A DNA stretch of 64,000 nucleotides, from assembly GCF_002834385.1 (NCBI RefSeq), contig NZ_PITQ01000003.1:372001-436000 (forward strand), read 5' to 3'. Each line of letters starts with the position of its first letter. Position 1 is the stretch's first letter. Of the stretch, positions 23,635 to 34,223 are shown one piece after another. This DNA is from Rahnella sp. AA (GTDB taxonomy: Bacteria; Pseudomonadota; Gammaproteobacteria; Enterobacterales; Enterobacteriaceae). The notes below the pieces were generated by a model. It did no database searches. It was not told the origin of the DNA and saw nothing but the letters and a program-made list of their open reading frames with translations. The translations under genes and the position numbers were made by a program.

Positions 23635-24708
23635 ATGAAAAAAATATCCGCATCCCTGCTGGCATTAAGCTTGTTCTCCGCTGTACCGGCATTTGCCGCT
23701 GATGCACAGCTCGCGCCTGTTCCGGCTGCCATTGCGCAACACAACGGGCCGGTGCGCATAGCCGTTATCCGTAACCTGGGTTCCGATGACAACACCACAC
23801 AATTTCTGGCGGGTGCTATCAAACAAGGCCACGCACTGGGCTTTAAAGTTGACACTTTCCTGAGCAACGGCGACGACGCCAAGTTTCAGGATTTCGTGAA
23901 TCAGGCCATCAGCCAGAAATATGACGGCATTATCCTGTCACAGGGTCGCGGCCCTTACTCTGAAGCGCTGGCAAAACGTATTGCCGCTGCTGGCATCGCG
24001 GTTTCCGCGTTTGATACCGAAGTGCCGGATACCATTCCGGGCGTCACCGTCACCCGTCAGGACGATGCTTCCCTGGCAAAAGCCTCGGTCGGCCAACTGG
24101 TGAAAGATTTCAACGGCAAAGCCAATATCATCAAATTGTGGGTTGCCGGTTTCCCGCCGATGGAACGCCGCCAGAAAACGTATGAAGCCATTCTGAAAGA
24201 GAACCCGGGAATTCATCAGCTGGAATCCATCGGTGCAGTGTCTTCTGACGTTCAGGGTGATACGGCCAATAAAGTGGGTGCCATACTGGCGAAATACCCG
24301 AAAGGCCAGATTGACGCTATCTGGGGTGCCTGGGATGCCTTCAGTCAGGGCGCATATAAGGCGCTGAAAGAAAATGGCCGGACGGAAATCAAACTCTACA
24401 GCATCGATGCTTCGAACCAGGACCTGCAACTGATGCGCGAGAAAGGCAGCCCGTGGCTGTTCACTGCGGCGGTTGATACGCAGCTTATCGGTGCAGTAAA
24501 CCTGCGTATTGTTGCGCTGAAAATTGCCGGTGAGAAAACGCCTGCAACTTATGAATTCCCGGCGCAGACGATCCCACAATCTCTGCTTCTCAGTCAGCCT
24601 GAAGGCATCAATGTGAGCGGGTTGAGCAAAATCATTCCAGGTTGGGGTAAATCTGAAGATTTTACCGCTCCGTGGTTCGCGACTCTGGAAGCTAAATATA
24701 AAAAGTAA
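23635..24708 (+). CDS. Orphan periplasmic sugar-binding protein (RbsB/type I family)
   Basis: A 357-residue solute-binding protein with a clear signal peptide (cleavage near AFA at residues 20-22). The mature part is a type I periplasmic binding fold: AVIRNLGSDDNTTQFLAGA, then DGIILSQGRG, AVSAFDTEVPD (pattern of the hinge) and IDAIWGAWDAFSQGA. It belongs to the ribose/AI-2-like group. No ABC ATPase or permease is adjacent: upstream is the convergent-side yliI promoter, downstream a terminator and then yicJ. It therefore either shares another importer or is a relic of a lost operon. Ligand unknown. Confidence 0.85.
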   Translation: MKKISASLLALSLFSAVPAFAADAQLAPVPAAIAQHNGPVRIAVIRNLGSDDNTTQFLAGAIKQGHALGFKVDTFLSNGDDAKFQDFVNQAISQKYDGIILSQGRGPYSEALAKRIAAAGIAVSAFDTEVPDTIPGVTVTRQDDASLAKASVGQLVKDFNGKANIIKLWVAGFPPMERRQKTYEAILKENPGIHQLESIGAVSSDVQGDTANKVGAILAKYPKGQIDAIWGAWDAFSQGAYKALKENGRTEIKLYSIDASNQDLQLMREKGSPWLFTAAVDTQLIGAVNLRIVALKIAGEKTPATYEFPAQTIPQSLLLSQPEGINVSGLSKIIPGWGKSEDFTAPWFATLEAKYKK

Positions 24709-24717
24709 CCCCTTCAG

Positions 24718-24741
24718 ACCTCCCGGAGACGGGAGGTTTTT
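24718..24741 (+). terminator. Terminator after the sugar-binding protein gene
   Basis: ACCTCCCG-GAGA-CGGGAGGT hairpin followed by TTTT; makes the preceding gene monocistronic. Confidence 0.85.
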
Positions 24742-24890
24742 ACCGCACTTTCCCGCTCAACATTTCCCCGTTTGCCCCCTGCGATCACAGAAATAAAGAA
24801 ACATAATTTCAGAAGTAAAAATCTCAATAGCCGCAAGCCCTTACAACCGTTAAAACCTGTACTCTCCCTTTTCATATGGACATTGAAGTA

Positions 24891-26258
24891 ATGAGTACAG
24901 AAATCCTTTCGGCCAAGGAAAAGATCGGATATGGATTAGGCGACGCCGCCAGTCATATCATTTTCGATAATGTGATGCTGTACATGATGTTTTTCTACAC
25001 TGACATCTTCGGCATTCCTGCCGGCTATGTCGGCACGATGTTCCTGTTGGCCCGCGCACTGGATGCAATTTCTGATCCCTGCATGGGATTACTGGCTGAC
25101 CGTACGCGCACCCGTTGGGGTAAATTCCGTCCTTATGTTCTGTTCGGTGCGATTCCATTTGGCATCGTGTGCGTCTTCACTTACACCACACCAGAGTTGA
25201 GCATGACCGGCAAAATGATCTACGCCGCTGTCACCTATACCCTGCTTACGCTGATGTATACCGTGGTCAATATCCCGTATTGCGCCCTGGGTGGCGTGAT
25301 TACCTCTAACCCGACGCAGCGTATTTCTCTGCAATCCTATCGCTTTGTTCTGGCTACCGCAGGCGGCATGCTGAGTACCGTGCTGATGATGCCTCTGGTT
25401 AAGCTGATTGGCGGTGAAAATCAGGCGCTGGGCTATCAGGGCGGGATTGCCGTTCTGGCGATTGTCGCCGCGATTATGCTGGCTATTTGTTTTGCCACCA
25501 CCAAAGAACGTATCGATCCGGGCAAACCGACCGGCACCATGCGCGAAGATTTGCGAGATATCTGGCACAACGACCAGTGGCGCATTGTCGGCCTGCTGAC
25601 CATCCTCAACATCATCGCAGTCGCGGTGCGCGGGGGGGCCATGATGTATTACGTCACTTATATTTTGGGTAATCCGATGCTGTTCGTCTGGTTCCTCGGC
25701 GTTTATTCCGTCGGCAACCTGTTTGGCAGCGCGCTCGCCAAACCACTGACCGACTGGAAATGCAAAGTCAGCGTGTTCTGGTGGACCAACGCTATTCTGG
25801 CCGTGCTCAGCCTGGCGATGTTCTTCCTGCCAATTCACGGCAGCGTCATTATGTTTATCTTCATCTTTGTTATCGGCGTACTGCATCAGCTGGTGACGCC
25901 AATTCAGTGGGTCATGATGTCTGACACTGTCGATTACGGAGAATGGAACGACGGCAAACGTCTGACCGGCATCAGCTTCGCCGGTACGTTGTTTGTTCTG
26001 AAGCTGGGCCTGGCACTTGCAGGCGCGATGATCGGCTGGATGCTGGCCGGAGCGGGTTATCAGTCCGGCGCGGCAACGCAAAATACCGCCACCATGACCT
26101 GTATCATTGCGCTGTTCACGCTGGTTCCCGCTATCTGTTATCTGCTGAGCGCCATCATCTGCAAACGCTATTACATTCTGCGCACACCGCTGCTGCGCCG
26201 CATTCTCGACGAAGTCGCACAGGGTATCCGCCGCAATCAGCAAGAATTCATGAAATAA
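24891..26258 (+). CDS. yicJ: Glycoside/cation symporter YicJ (GPH family)
   Basis: A 455-residue permease with twelve helices of the glycoside-pentoside-hexuronide:cation family. The start is placed at the ATG at 24891, since MSTEILSAKEKIGYG aligns with the E. coli YicJ N-terminus; an ATG five codons upstream at 24876 is possible. Characteristic segments are GYGLGDAASHIIFDNVMLY, ADRTRTRWGKFRPY in the cytoplasmic loop and DTVDYGEW in the second half. It probably imports alpha-xylosides such as isoprimeverose. It is followed after 37 bases by yicI, so the two form an operon for uptake and hydrolysis. Confidence 0.95.
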   Translation: MSTEILSAKEKIGYGLGDAASHIIFDNVMLYMMFFYTDIFGIPAGYVGTMFLLARALDAISDPCMGLLADRTRTRWGKFRPYVLFGAIPFGIVCVFTYTTPELSMTGKMIYAAVTYTLLTLMYTVVNIPYCALGGVITSNPTQRISLQSYRFVLATAGGMLSTVLMMPLVKLIGGENQALGYQGGIAVLAIVAAIMLAICFATTKERIDPGKPTGTMREDLRDIWHNDQWRIVGLLTILNIIAVAVRGGAMMYYVTYILGNPMLFVWFLGVYSVGNLFGSALAKPLTDWKCKVSVFWWTNAILAVLSLAMFFLPIHGSVIMFIFIFVIGVLHQLVTPIQWVMMSDTVDYGEWNDGKRLTGISFAGTLFVLKLGLALAGAMIGWMLAGAGYQSGAATQNTATMTCIIALFTLVPAICYLLSAIICKRYYILRTPLLRRILDEVAQGIRRNQQEFMK

Positions 26259-26295
26259 ATTGGGTTTAGAAGAAGTTTAAAAGGAGAACGACATC

Positions 26296-28620
26296 ATGAA
26301 GATCAGTGATGGTAACTGGTTGATCCAGGAAGGTTTAGCACTCACTCACCCGCTACAGGTGTTTGAAGTGCAGAGATCCGGTAACGAGCTGGTGATTTAT
26401 GCCGCGCCGAAAGATGCGTCAGAGCGCGCCAGTCAGCTTGATTCGCCGCTTTTTACGCTGCGCTTTTTCTCACCACAAACGGGCGTAATTGGCGTACGGA
26501 TCACCCATTTTGACGGCGAAACTCACAAAGGCCCGCACTATCCGTTATTACAATCCGACACGCCGGAACTGCGCTTTGAGGACAATGACGACTTCGCAGC
26601 ATTGCACAGCGGCGAGCTCAGCGTGCGCGTCACCAAAGGCAATGACTGGACGCTGGATTTCCTGCGTAATGGCCGCAGGATCACCGGCAGTGTTGCCAAA
26701 TCTAACGGCTATGTGCAGGATTCGAAAAACCAGAAAAACTACATGATGGAACGTCTGGATCTGGGGGTGGGCGAAACCGTATACGGGCTGGGCGAACGCT
26801 TCACTGCGCTGGTCAAAAACGGTCAGACTGTCGAAACCTGGAACCGCGATGGCGGTACCAGCACTGAGCAATCCTACAAAAACATTCCATTCTACCTGAC
26901 CAACCGCGGCTACGGCGTGCTGGTGAACCATCCGGAATGCGTGTCATTTGAAGTCGGCTCTGAAAAAGTTTCCAAAGTACAGTTCAGCGTGGAAGGCGAA
27001 TATCTCGAATATTTCGTCATTGATGGCCCGACACCGAAAAAAGTTCTCGACCGTTATACCCGCCTGACCGGCCGCCCTGCGCTGCCGCCCGCCTGGTCAT
27101 TTGGCCTCTGGCTGACCACATCGTTTACCACCAATTACGATGAGGCGACGGTCAACAGCTTTATCGATGGCATGGCCGAACGCCACCTGCCGCTGCACGT
27201 TTTCCACTTCGACTGCTTCTGGATGAAAGCTTTCCAGTGGTGTGATTTCGAATGGGACCCGCAAACCTTCCCGGATCCGCAGGGCATGTTGCAGCGCCTG
27301 AAAGCGCGCGGGCTGAAAATTTGCGTGTGGATTAACCCGTACATCGGGCAGAAATCGCCTTTGTTCCACGAAGGCAAAGAGAAAGGTTATCTGCTCAAAC
27401 GGCCTGACGGGCGCGTATGGCAGTGGGATAAATGGCAGGCCGGAATGGGCATTGTCGATTTCACCAACCCGCAGGCCTGCGAATGGTATGCCGGTCATCT
27501 GAAACGTTTGGTCGATATGGGCGTGGACTGTTTCAAAACCGATTTTGGCGAGCGAATTCCGACTGACGTGGTTTGGCTCGACGGCTGCGACCCGCAGAAA
27601 ATGCACAACCACTACGCGTTTGTGTACAACAAACTGGTGTACGAAACATTGCAGGACAAACTCGGCGCGTCCGAAGCCGTGCTGTTTGCCCGTTCAGCCT
27701 CCGTGGGCGCGCAGCAGTTCCCGGTTCACTGGGGCGGCGACTGTTACGCCACTTACGAATCGATGGCGGAAAGCCTGCGTGGTGGCCTTTCCATCGGGCT
27801 CTCTGGCTTTGGTTTCTGGAGCCACGATATCGGCGGTTTCGAAAATACTGCGCCGGCACATATCTACAAACGCTGGTGCGCCTTCGGCCTGCTGTCGAGC
27901 CACAGCCGCCTGCACGGCAGTAAATCTTACCGTGTACCCTGGGTTTATGACGACGAAGCCTGCGACGTGGTGCGTCAGTTCACACAGCTGAAATGCCGTC
28001 TGATGCCGTATCTGTATCCGGCGTCTGCGCAGGCCGCGAGCCACGGAACACCGGTAATGCGCGCCATGATGCTTGAATTCCCGGAGGATCCGGCCTGCGA
28101 TTATCTTGACCGGCAGTACATGCTGGGCGATAACCTGCTGGTCGCGCCGGTCTTCAGTGAACAAGGCGACGTAGATTTCTATCTGCCGCAGGGCCGCTGG
28201 ACACACCTGCTCAGCAACGATGTCGCCGAAGGCTCACGCTGGCACCGGCAGCAGCATGGCTTTGACAGCCTGCCGTTGTATGTGCGCCCGAATACGCTGC
28301 TGGCGCTAGGCAGCAACAGTGAAAAGCCGGATTACGATTACAGCGAGCGGCCGGAATTCCACCTCTTCGAACTTGAGGACGGGGCGGTGGCGCAAAGTGT
28401 GATCACTGACCTGAATGGGAAAGTCGTTTTCAGCCTGAAAGCCCATCGGGCTGAAGGGCTGATTACGATAACTCATGAGGGGCAGGCGCGGGGATGGACG
28501 CTGTGCTTGCGTAGCCTGAACACAGTCAGGGAAGTGAGCGGTGCGGCCCACAAACCGGTGGAGATGGGGCTGATGCTGACACCTTCAGCAGGTTCAGGCT
28601 CTCTGGTGATTACGCTGTAG
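26296..28620 (+). CDS. yicI: Alpha-xylosidase YicI (GH31)
   Basis: A 774-residue glycoside hydrolase family 31 enzyme that releases xylose from alpha-xylosides such as isoprimeverose (xyloglucan disaccharide). The nucleophile is Asp416 in [10 protein letters not shown] and the acid/base is Asp482 in [11 protein letters not shown]; both positions equal those of E. coli YicI. There is an N-terminal beta-sandwich (about 1-250), the catalytic barrel (about 250-600) and C-terminal beta domains. No signal peptide is present, so hydrolysis is cytoplasmic after import by YicJ. AAGGAGAA precedes the ATG. The gene is convergent with xylR. Confidence 0.97.
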   Translation: MKISDGNWLIQEGLALTHPLQVFEVQRSGNELVIYAAPKDASERASQLDSPLFTLRFFSPQTGVIGVRITHFDGETHKGPHYPLLQSDTPELRFEDNDDFAALHSGELSVRVTKGNDWTLDFLRNGRRITGSVAKSNGYVQDSKNQKNYMMERLDLGVGETVYGLGERFTALVKNGQTVETWNRDGGTSTEQSYKNIPFYLTNRGYGVLVNHPECVSFEVGSEKVSKVQFSVEGEYLEYFVIDGPTPKKVLDRYTRLTGRPALPPAWSFGLWLTTSFTTNYDEATVNSFIDGMAERHLPLHVFHFDCFWMKAFQWCDFEWDPQTFPDPQGMLQRLKARGLKICVWINPYIGQKSPLFHEGKEKGYLLKRPDGRVWQWDKWQAGMGIVDFTNPQACEWYAGHLKRLVDMGVDCFKTDFGERIPTDVVWLDGCDPQKMHNHYAFVYNKLVYETLQDKLGASEAVLFARSASVGAQQFPVHWGGDCYATYESMAESLRGGLSIGLSGFGFWSHDIGGFENTAPAHIYKRWCAFGLLSSHSRLHGSKSYRVPWVYDDEACDVVRQFTQLKCRLMPYLYPASAQAASHGTPVMRAMMLEFPEDPACDYLDRQYMLGDNLLVAPVFSEQGDVDFYLPQGRWTHLLSNDVAEGSRWHRQQHGFDSLPLYVRPNTLLALGSNSEKPDYDYSERPEFHLFELEDGAVAQSVITDLNGKVVFSLKAHRAEGLITITHEGQARGWTLCLRSLNTVREVSGAAHKPVEMGLMLTPSAGSGSLVITL

Positions 28621-28647
28621 TAAATCAACCAATATCGCTGTTATAGC

Positions 28648-28679
28648 TGCCCTGCTTAGAGATAAGCAGGGCATTTTTT
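28648..28679 (+). terminator. Terminator between yicI and xylR
   Basis: TGCCCTGCTTA and TAAGCAGGGCA, an 11-base-pair perfect stem with a GAGA-type loop, then TTTTTT on the plus strand. Confidence 0.88.
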
Positions 28680-28688
28680 ATAGTCTGG

Positions 28689-29876
28689 TTACAGCTCCTG
28701 ATAGACGCTTTCACCGTGAATACTGCGGTATTCTTTGGGCGTCATTTCATACCCTTTGCGGAAAACCGAATAGAAATATTGCAATGACGGATATCCGCAC
28801 ATTTGGGAGATCTCGTTAATTGAAATCGACGTGGCCGCCAGCAGATTACGGGCACGGTCGAGTTTTTCTTCGTGGATCACACCGTGAATCGTTTGCCCGG
28901 TTTCATCCTTAAAACGTTTCTCCAGGTTTGATCGCGACATCCCGATAGCATCGAGAACCTGTTCTACTTTGATGCCTTTGCAGGCGTGGTAACGGATGTA
29001 ATGCATCGCCTGAATGACCGCCGGATCACGCAGTGAACGGAAGTCCGTTGAACGCCGTTCTACAACCTTAACCGGTGGAACCAGAATACGTTGCAACGGC
29101 AGGTCACGCTGGCCCAGCAACTGATGCAAAAGCTTTGCCGCGCGATAACCCATCTGACGAGTGCCCTGCACCACGGATGACAATGCCACGCGGGAGAGAT
29201 AGCGGGTCAACTCTTCGTTATCGATACCAATGACGCTAAGTTTTTCGGGCACGGGTATGTTCAGGTGCTCGCAAACCTGCAATAAATGGCGGGCACGGGC
29301 ATCAGTGACGGCGATAATTCCAGTTTGCTGCGGCAGGGTTTGCACCCAGTCTGCCAGCCGGTTCTGAGCGTGTTGCCAGTTCTCCGGTGCCGTTTCCATT
29401 CCCTGATATACGACGCCCTGATATTGTTCGGCAGATACCAGTTTCCGGAATGCAAATTCACGCTCCTGCGCCCAGCGTTTTCCGCCAGCATCCGGTAAGC
29501 CGTAAAAGGCAAAACGATTGATGCCCTTTTCTTTCAGATGCATAAAGGCCGCTTCCACCAGCGCGTAGTTATCCGTCGCAATGTAATGCACCGGCGGATA
29601 ATCCTCTTCACGATGATAAGAGCCCCCTACGCCAACGATAGGGACATTCAGCCCTTTCAGTAAGGTTTCAATTTCCCGATCGTCAAAATCGGCGATCACA
29701 CCGTCCCCTAACCAGTCTTTTATGTTGTCTATGCGGCAGCGAAAATCCTCTTCAATGAAGATATCCCAGTCACTCTGTGAGGCTTGCAGATATTCACCAA
29801 CACCTTCCACCACCTGACGGTCGTAGACTTTGTTGGCATTAAATAACAGTGTGATCCGATAACGTTTTTCAAACAT
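28689..29876 (-). CDS. xylR: Xylose operon regulator XylR (AraC family)
   Basis: A 395-residue activator. The N-terminal two thirds (to about residue 280) is a periplasmic-binding-like ligand domain that senses xylose (ITLLFNANKVYDRQVVEG, IGIDNEELTRYLS). The C-terminal AraC DNA-binding domain has two helix-turn-helix units: GIKVEQVLDAIGMSRSNLEK and SISINEISQMCGYPSLQYF. It should activate xylAB and xylFGH from the shared region at 33.9-34.2 kb and possibly yicJI. It is downstream of xylH in the same direction as in E. coli, but a strong hairpin lies between, so readthrough plus its own promoter is likely. Confidence 0.96.
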   Translation of the reverse strand: MFEKRYRITLLFNANKVYDRQVVEGVGEYLQASQSDWDIFIEEDFRCRIDNIKDWLGDGVIADFDDREIETLLKGLNVPIVGVGGSYHREEDYPPVHYIATDNYALVEAAFMHLKEKGINRFAFYGLPDAGGKRWAQEREFAFRKLVSAEQYQGVVYQGMETAPENWQHAQNRLADWVQTLPQQTGIIAVTDARARHLLQVCEHLNIPVPEKLSVIGIDNEELTRYLSRVALSSVVQGTRQMGYRAAKLLHQLLGQRDLPLQRILVPPVKVVERRSTDFRSLRDPAVIQAMHYIRYHACKGIKVEQVLDAIGMSRSNLEKRFKDETGQTIHGVIHEEKLDRARNLLAATSISINEISQMCGYPSLQYFYSVFRKGYEMTPKEYRSIHGESVYQEL

Positions 29877-29908
29877 GCCTGTTTCTCACTGGTAATCAAA
29901 TAAGCTAA

Positions 29909-29940
29909 AGCCTCATTCATTAAGGCAAATGAATGAGGCT
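29909..29940 (-). terminator. Perfect 13-bp hairpin between xylH and xylR
   Basis: Arms AGCCTCATTCATT and AATGAATGAGGCT around a 6-base loop. The T-tract on the minus strand is interrupted (TTTAGCTTATTTG), so it may attenuate rather than fully stop transcription into xylR. Confidence 0.6.
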
Positions 29941-30057
29941 GATTGCGTTGGTCAATAGCACAACACCGTGGCTGGCGTAGGTTTAGCATAGTGAATATGT
30001 GAGGATCCTCAGGTTTTCCTGGGGAACTGCCTATAAACACCTCACCTTTTGCCGGTT

Positions 30058-31257
30058 TTATGCCCGCCTTTTGGTTGCGGAATCCATCCACACTGCCAGC
30101 AATAAAATTGCGCCTTTTACGATGTACTGCCAGAACGTCGGGACATCCAGCATGCTCATGCCGTTATCCAGGGAGGCCATGATAAATGCCCCCATAACCG
30201 CACCCGCAACGCTACCGACACCGCCCGCCAGACTGGTTCCACCAATCACGCACGCAGCGATGGCATCAAGCTCGGCAATATTCCCGGCTGAAGGCGAACC
30301 TGCCCCCAGACGGGAGCTGAGGATCAGCCCGGCAATCGCCACCATCAGGCCATTAATAGCAAAAACAGCCAGCTTACTGCGCTCAACGTTGACACCTGAC
30401 AGGCGGGCGGCTTCGATGTTGCCGCCAATGGCGTAGATACGTCGGCCAAATGCCGTGCGGGAGGCCATAAACATGCCACCCAGCATCAGCGCCACCAGAA
30501 TCAGCACCGGCGTTGGTACCCCCCGGTAATCGTTAAGCAGGTATATGGCACCCAGCGCGATAACAGCCGTCAGTGCCTGACGGGTCACATCATTTCTGGC
30601 TGCACTCAGCGATAACCCCAGCGCTGCGCGCTGTTTACGACGACGCCATTGCCAGCCAATAAACAACACCAGCGCGAGAGCGCCGAGACCAAAACCGAAC
30701 GAATCCGGCAGGTAACTTTGCCCGATTAATGACATCGCCGGAGTGGTCGGAGAAACCGTTGTGCCACTCGTAATACCGATCAAGATGCCACGAAACGCCA
30801 GCATTCCGGCCAGTGTCACGATGAAAGACGGCACTTTTCTATAGGCCACCCACCAACCATTCCAGGCCCCCAGCAACAGCCCAAGCACTAATGTCACCAC
30901 AATAGTGAGCGGCAATGGCCAGCCCAGCCAGACATCAAAAATTGCCGCCACACCGCCCAGCAATCCCATCATTGACCCGACGGACAAATCGATTTCTGCT
31001 GAGATAATGACAAATACCATACCGACCGCCAGAATGCCGGTGATGGCCGTCTGACGCAGCAGGTTTGAAACGTTACGGGCGCTGATATAGGCACCTTCAG
31101 TGGCCATGCTGAAAAAGATAATAATCACGGCGATAGCCGCCAGCATGACGAAGACTTGCAGGTTTATGCTTTTAAGTTTCTCTACAGGCAATTTGGTATT
31201 GACCTCACCACCGTCTGCGGATGCCGGCGTAGCACCTGGCTGGGGAAATTTAGACAT
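30058..31257 (-). CDS. xylH: Xylose ABC transporter permease XylH
   Basis: A 399-residue inner-membrane permease of the ribose/xylose type. The start is the ATG at 31255-31257 (MSKFPQPGA); it overlaps the xylG stop by 8 bases and uses a GAGGAG inside the xylG 3' end as ribosome-binding site. About ten helices are visible, with highly conserved [34 protein letters not shown] and [11 protein letters not shown] segments. With XylG and XylF it imports D-xylose using ATP. It is the third gene of xylFGH. Confidence 0.96.
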   Translation of the reverse strand: MSKFPQPGATPASADGGEVNTKLPVEKLKSINLQVFVMLAAIAVIIIFFSMATEGAYISARNVSNLLRQTAITGILAVGMVFVIISAEIDLSVGSMMGLLGGVAAIFDVWLGWPLPLTIVVTLVLGLLLGAWNGWWVAYRKVPSFIVTLAGMLAFRGILIGITSGTTVSPTTPAMSLIGQSYLPDSFGFGLGALALVLFIGWQWRRRKQRAALGLSLSAARNDVTRQALTAVIALGAIYLLNDYRGVPTPVLILVALMLGGMFMASRTAFGRRIYAIGGNIEAARLSGVNVERSKLAVFAINGLMVAIAGLILSSRLGAGSPSAGNIAELDAIAACVIGGTSLAGGVGSVAGAVMGAFIMASLDNGMSMLDVPTFWQYIVKGAILLLAVWMDSATKRRA

Positions 31258-32791
31258 AATCTTCACTCCTCAAAGCGGCTTCCATGACCTGCTCCTGACT
31301 TAAATTGTTGTTATCCAGACAGGCTTTCACCTGCCCCAGATGCATTACTACTACCCGATCGCTGAGCCCCAGAACTTCCGGCAGTTCGGATGAAATGACG
31401 ATAACCGCCATCCCCTGCGAGGCCAGTTGGCCAATGAGTTTGTAGATTTCATGCTTTGCCCCCACATCAATGCCCCGGGTCGGCTCATCAAGGATCAGAA
31501 TTTTGGGGTTGAGTAGCAGGCAACGCGCCAGAATGGCCTTTTGTTGATTACCTCCGCTCAACCGTCCGATGGGCATTTCAGGAGTGGGTGTTTTAATTTT
31601 GAGCTGTTTTACTGATTCGCTGATGGTGTGTTGCTCCTGCGCTTCACGCAAAATACCCCCACCACTGAACTGGCTGAGTGCCGCCAACGTGATGTTGCTG
31701 CCTACCGCCATAACCGGCACGATCCCGTCGCGTTTACGATCCTCCGGCACCATCGCCAGCCCCTGACGCATCGCATCACGGCAATCCGTAATCTCTGTTT
31801 TGCGCCCTTCCAGCCAGATATCCCCGGACCAGCGCCCGGGATAGACGCCAAACAGGCACTCCATCGTTTCGGTTCTGCCTGCGCCGACCAACCCCGCTAC
31901 GCCTAACACTTCGCCCTGGCGCAAGGTAAAACTGGCGTTATCCACACGCCGGATATGTCGGTTAACCGGATGCCATGCGGTAAGATTCTCAACACGTAAA
32001 ATCTCCTCGCCGATCAGGCGTTCACGCGGAGGAAACAGCTCCGTCAGTTCACGGCCAACCATCATGGCGATAATCTCTTTCTCCGACGTACTGTCCGCAC
32101 TACAGGTTGCAATTTGCCTGCCGTCGCGGATAACGCAAAGCTTGTCGGAAATGGCTTTAACTTCAGTGAGCTTGTGAGAAATATAAATACAGGCAATATC
32201 GTGATGCCGCAGGTCGCGGATAATATCGAGTAAAATGGCTGTTTCACTTTCCGTCAGTGATGCGGTCGGCTCATCCAGAATCAGCAGCCGGACCTGTTTG
32301 TTCAGCGCTTTGGCAATTTCAACCAGTTGTCGCTGGCCCAGGCCCAGGTCACCGACCAGGGTGTGCGGGTCAATATTGAGTTTTACTTGTGCCAACATAC
32401 GCTGGCAGCGCAGGTACATTTTATCGGTATCGAGCATGCCATACCGGCCCCACTCGTTGCCCAGAAACATATTCTCCAGCACGCTGAGTTGCTTCACCAG
32501 AGCCAGTTCCTGATGAATAATTGCAATCCCTTTTTGTTCAGTGTCACGGATCCCTTTCGCAGTAAGCCTCTCTCCTGCAAAATAAATATCACCGTCAAAG
32601 GTTCCATGCGGGTAAATACCGCACAGTACTTTCATTAACGTTGATTTCCCTGACCCATTCTCCCCACACAGTGATAATACCTCACCGGCTGACAGCGTCA
32701 GGCTGATATTATCGACAGCTTTCACCGCACCAAATTTTTTGGTGATATTACGCATATCCAGCAAGGGTAATTTTTCATATTGTTCTGGCAT
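31250..32791 (-). CDS. xylG: Xylose ABC transporter ATP-binding protein XylG
   Basis: A 513-residue protein with two tandem ABC ATPase domains, as in all monosaccharide importers of this class. The start is the ATG at 32789-32791 ([13 protein letters not shown]), preceded by GGAGGTC; the longer frame runs back into xylF. The first domain has Walker [10 protein letters not shown] and signature LGLGQRQ; the second has a degenerate Walker [10 protein letters not shown] and signature LSGGNQQK with Walker [11 protein letters not shown]. It energises xylose import by XylFH. Length is identical to the E. coli protein. Confidence 0.96.
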   Translation of the reverse strand: MPEQYEKLPLLDMRNITKKFGAVKAVDNISLTLSAGEVLSLCGENGSGKSTLMKVLCGIYPHGTFDGDIYFAGERLTAKGIRDTEQKGIAIIHQELALVKQLSVLENMFLGNEWGRYGMLDTDKMYLRCQRMLAQVKLNIDPHTLVGDLGLGQRQLVEIAKALNKQVRLLILDEPTASLTESETAILLDIIRDLRHHDIACIYISHKLTEVKAISDKLCVIRDGRQIATCSADSTSEKEIIAMMVGRELTELFPPRERLIGEEILRVENLTAWHPVNRHIRRVDNASFTLRQGEVLGVAGLVGAGRTETMECLFGVYPGRWSGDIWLEGRKTEITDCRDAMRQGLAMVPEDRKRDGIVPVMAVGSNITLAALSQFSGGGILREAQEQHTISESVKQLKIKTPTPEMPIGRLSGGNQQKAILARCLLLNPKILILDEPTRGIDVGAKHEIYKLIGQLASQGMAVIVISSELPEVLGLSDRVVVMHLGQVKACLDNNNLSQEQVMEAALRSEDYV

Positions 32792-32855
32792 TTTGACCTC
32801 CACCAGAAACAACACCTCGCATGGAAGTGTTGTTTCGGAAGAAAATATTGAAAAA

Positions 32856-33851
32856 TTACAGATCAGTTTTCTTATGGAATCCGTCAGCCACCACGGTGCT
32901 TTCAATATTATTTTTATCAACCTGAATAGGCGTCAGCAAATATGAAGGCACTTCTTTTTTACCATTATTAAGTGTGGCATTCGATTTCGGTGTTTCGCCG
33001 TTTCCTAACTGTACGGCAATTTCTGCAGCGTCATTCGCCAGTTTTGTAATCGGCTTATAGACCGTCATCGTTTGTGTGCCAGCTTCAATACGCTTAATTG
33101 CAGCAAGGTCAGCATCCTGACCCGAAATCGCCACTTTACCCGCCAGGCCTTGCGCGGACAGAGCCTGAACGGCGCCACCGGCGGTGGCGTCATTTGAGGC
33201 CACGACGGCGTCGATCTTGTTGTTATTCGCGGTCAGCGCATTCTCCATGATTTTTAAGGCATTTTCAGGCAGCCAACCGTCCGCCCACTGATCGCCGACG
33301 ACCTTAATTTTTCCGTCTTTAATTAGCGGGTTAAGAACTTTCATCTGACCTGCGCGGAACAACTTGGCGTTATTGTCCACCGGTGATCCGCCCATCAGGA
33401 AATAATTCCCCTGAGGGACCCGCTCAACCAGGCTTTTCGCCTGAAGTTCACCCACTTTTTCATTATCAAAAGAGATATAAAAATCGATATCCGCGTTATT
33501 AATCATACGGTCATAGGCCAGAACTTTGATCCCTTCCCGCTTAGCCTCCGCGATCACATTGCTCAGTACTTCACCGTTATAAGGAATGATCACCAAAACA
33601 TCGACACCGCGGTTAATCATATTTTCGATTTGCGCCATCTGCGTTTCTTCGTTGCCGTTGGCGGATTGCACAAAAACATCTGCACCCAGCGTTTTGGCTT
33701 TAGCCACAAAGATATCGCGGTCTTTTTGCCAGCGCTCCAGGCGTAAGTCATCAATAGCCATACCAATTTTAATTTCTTTTGCAAACCCTGACTGGCTAAA
33801 TAGCACTAATGCGGCACAGGCAGAAAGAATTATTTTATTCATTTTCATCAT
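32856..33851 (-). CDS. xylF: D-xylose-binding periplasmic protein XylF
   Basis: A 331-residue sugar-binding protein. A signal peptide (basic MMKMNK, hydrophobic core, ending near GFA at residue 24) precedes [20 protein letters not shown], the XylF hallmark. Other conserved pieces are [29 protein letters not shown] and [12 protein letters not shown]. It captures D-xylose in the periplasm for XylGH. Two adjacent ATGs (33851 and 33848) are both plausible with the same AAAAGG. The gene is divergent from xylA and is first in xylFGH. Confidence 0.96.
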   Translation of the reverse strand: MMKMNKIILSACAALVLFSQSGFAKEIKIGMAIDDLRLERWQKDRDIFVAKAKTLGADVFVQSANGNEETQMAQIENMINRGVDVLVIIPYNGEVLSNVIAEAKREGIKVLAYDRMINNADIDFYISFDNEKVGELQAKSLVERVPQGNYFLMGGSPVDNNAKLFRAGQMKVLNPLIKDGKIKVVGDQWADGWLPENALKIMENALTANNNKIDAVVASNDATAGGAVQALSAQGLAGKVAISGQDADLAAIKRIEAGTQTMTVYKPITKLANDAAEIAVQLGNGETPKSNATLNNGKKEVPSYLLTPIQVDKNNIESTVVADGFHKKTDL

Positions 33852-34223
33852 GTAGACCTTTTATAAGAATAAGTAGAGGCAGAGAAATTCGTACAGCAAT
33901 GACACAAAGATTGTTGTCGCTGGGTAATTAATCGGCAATTGCAGATTTTAATCCCTGCATTACGATTTTTTGTTTATTTCAGGAACTATGATGGGGATCA
34001 TGGTTTGATGTTAATACACACAGGATGAATACTTTTATTATCGAGACATCACGAAAAATGAATAAAAAATGGCAATAAAAAGGGGTATTTATGAGATCTG
34101 CCGCACACTTAATAATTCTATTAAATTGAGTGTGAAATAACGTAATTGTTAGATGAAACATCAACTCCGAAGATAGAGCCTCAGCCTCCCAGTCCCGCTG
34201 GGCCCGTTTTCAAGGAGTTTTCA
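33852..34223. promoter_or_regulatory. Divergent xylF / xylA control region
   Basis: A 372-base AT-rich gap between the divergent xylFGH and xylAB units, where XylR and CRP act in E. coli. I see a short direct repeat AATAAAAA at 34061-34068 and 34074-34081 next to GAAAAATG, which could be part of an XylR site, and a half-CRP-like TGTGA at 34131. A small CCCAG/CTGGG hairpin lies at 34188-34202 just ahead of the xylA ribosome-binding site. None of these is a firm match; the region is assigned mainly by position. Confidence 0.6.

Noticed and set aside
25089-26243. Long antisense frame (384 codons) opposite yicJ
   Set aside because: Shadow of the GC-rich yicJ reading frame; the translation is rich in Gln, His and Asp without motifs, and yicJ is clearly real.
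34131-34150. CRP site in the xylA leader
   Set aside because: Only the TGTGA half is good; the other half does not match TCACA, so it was not listed as a separate site.
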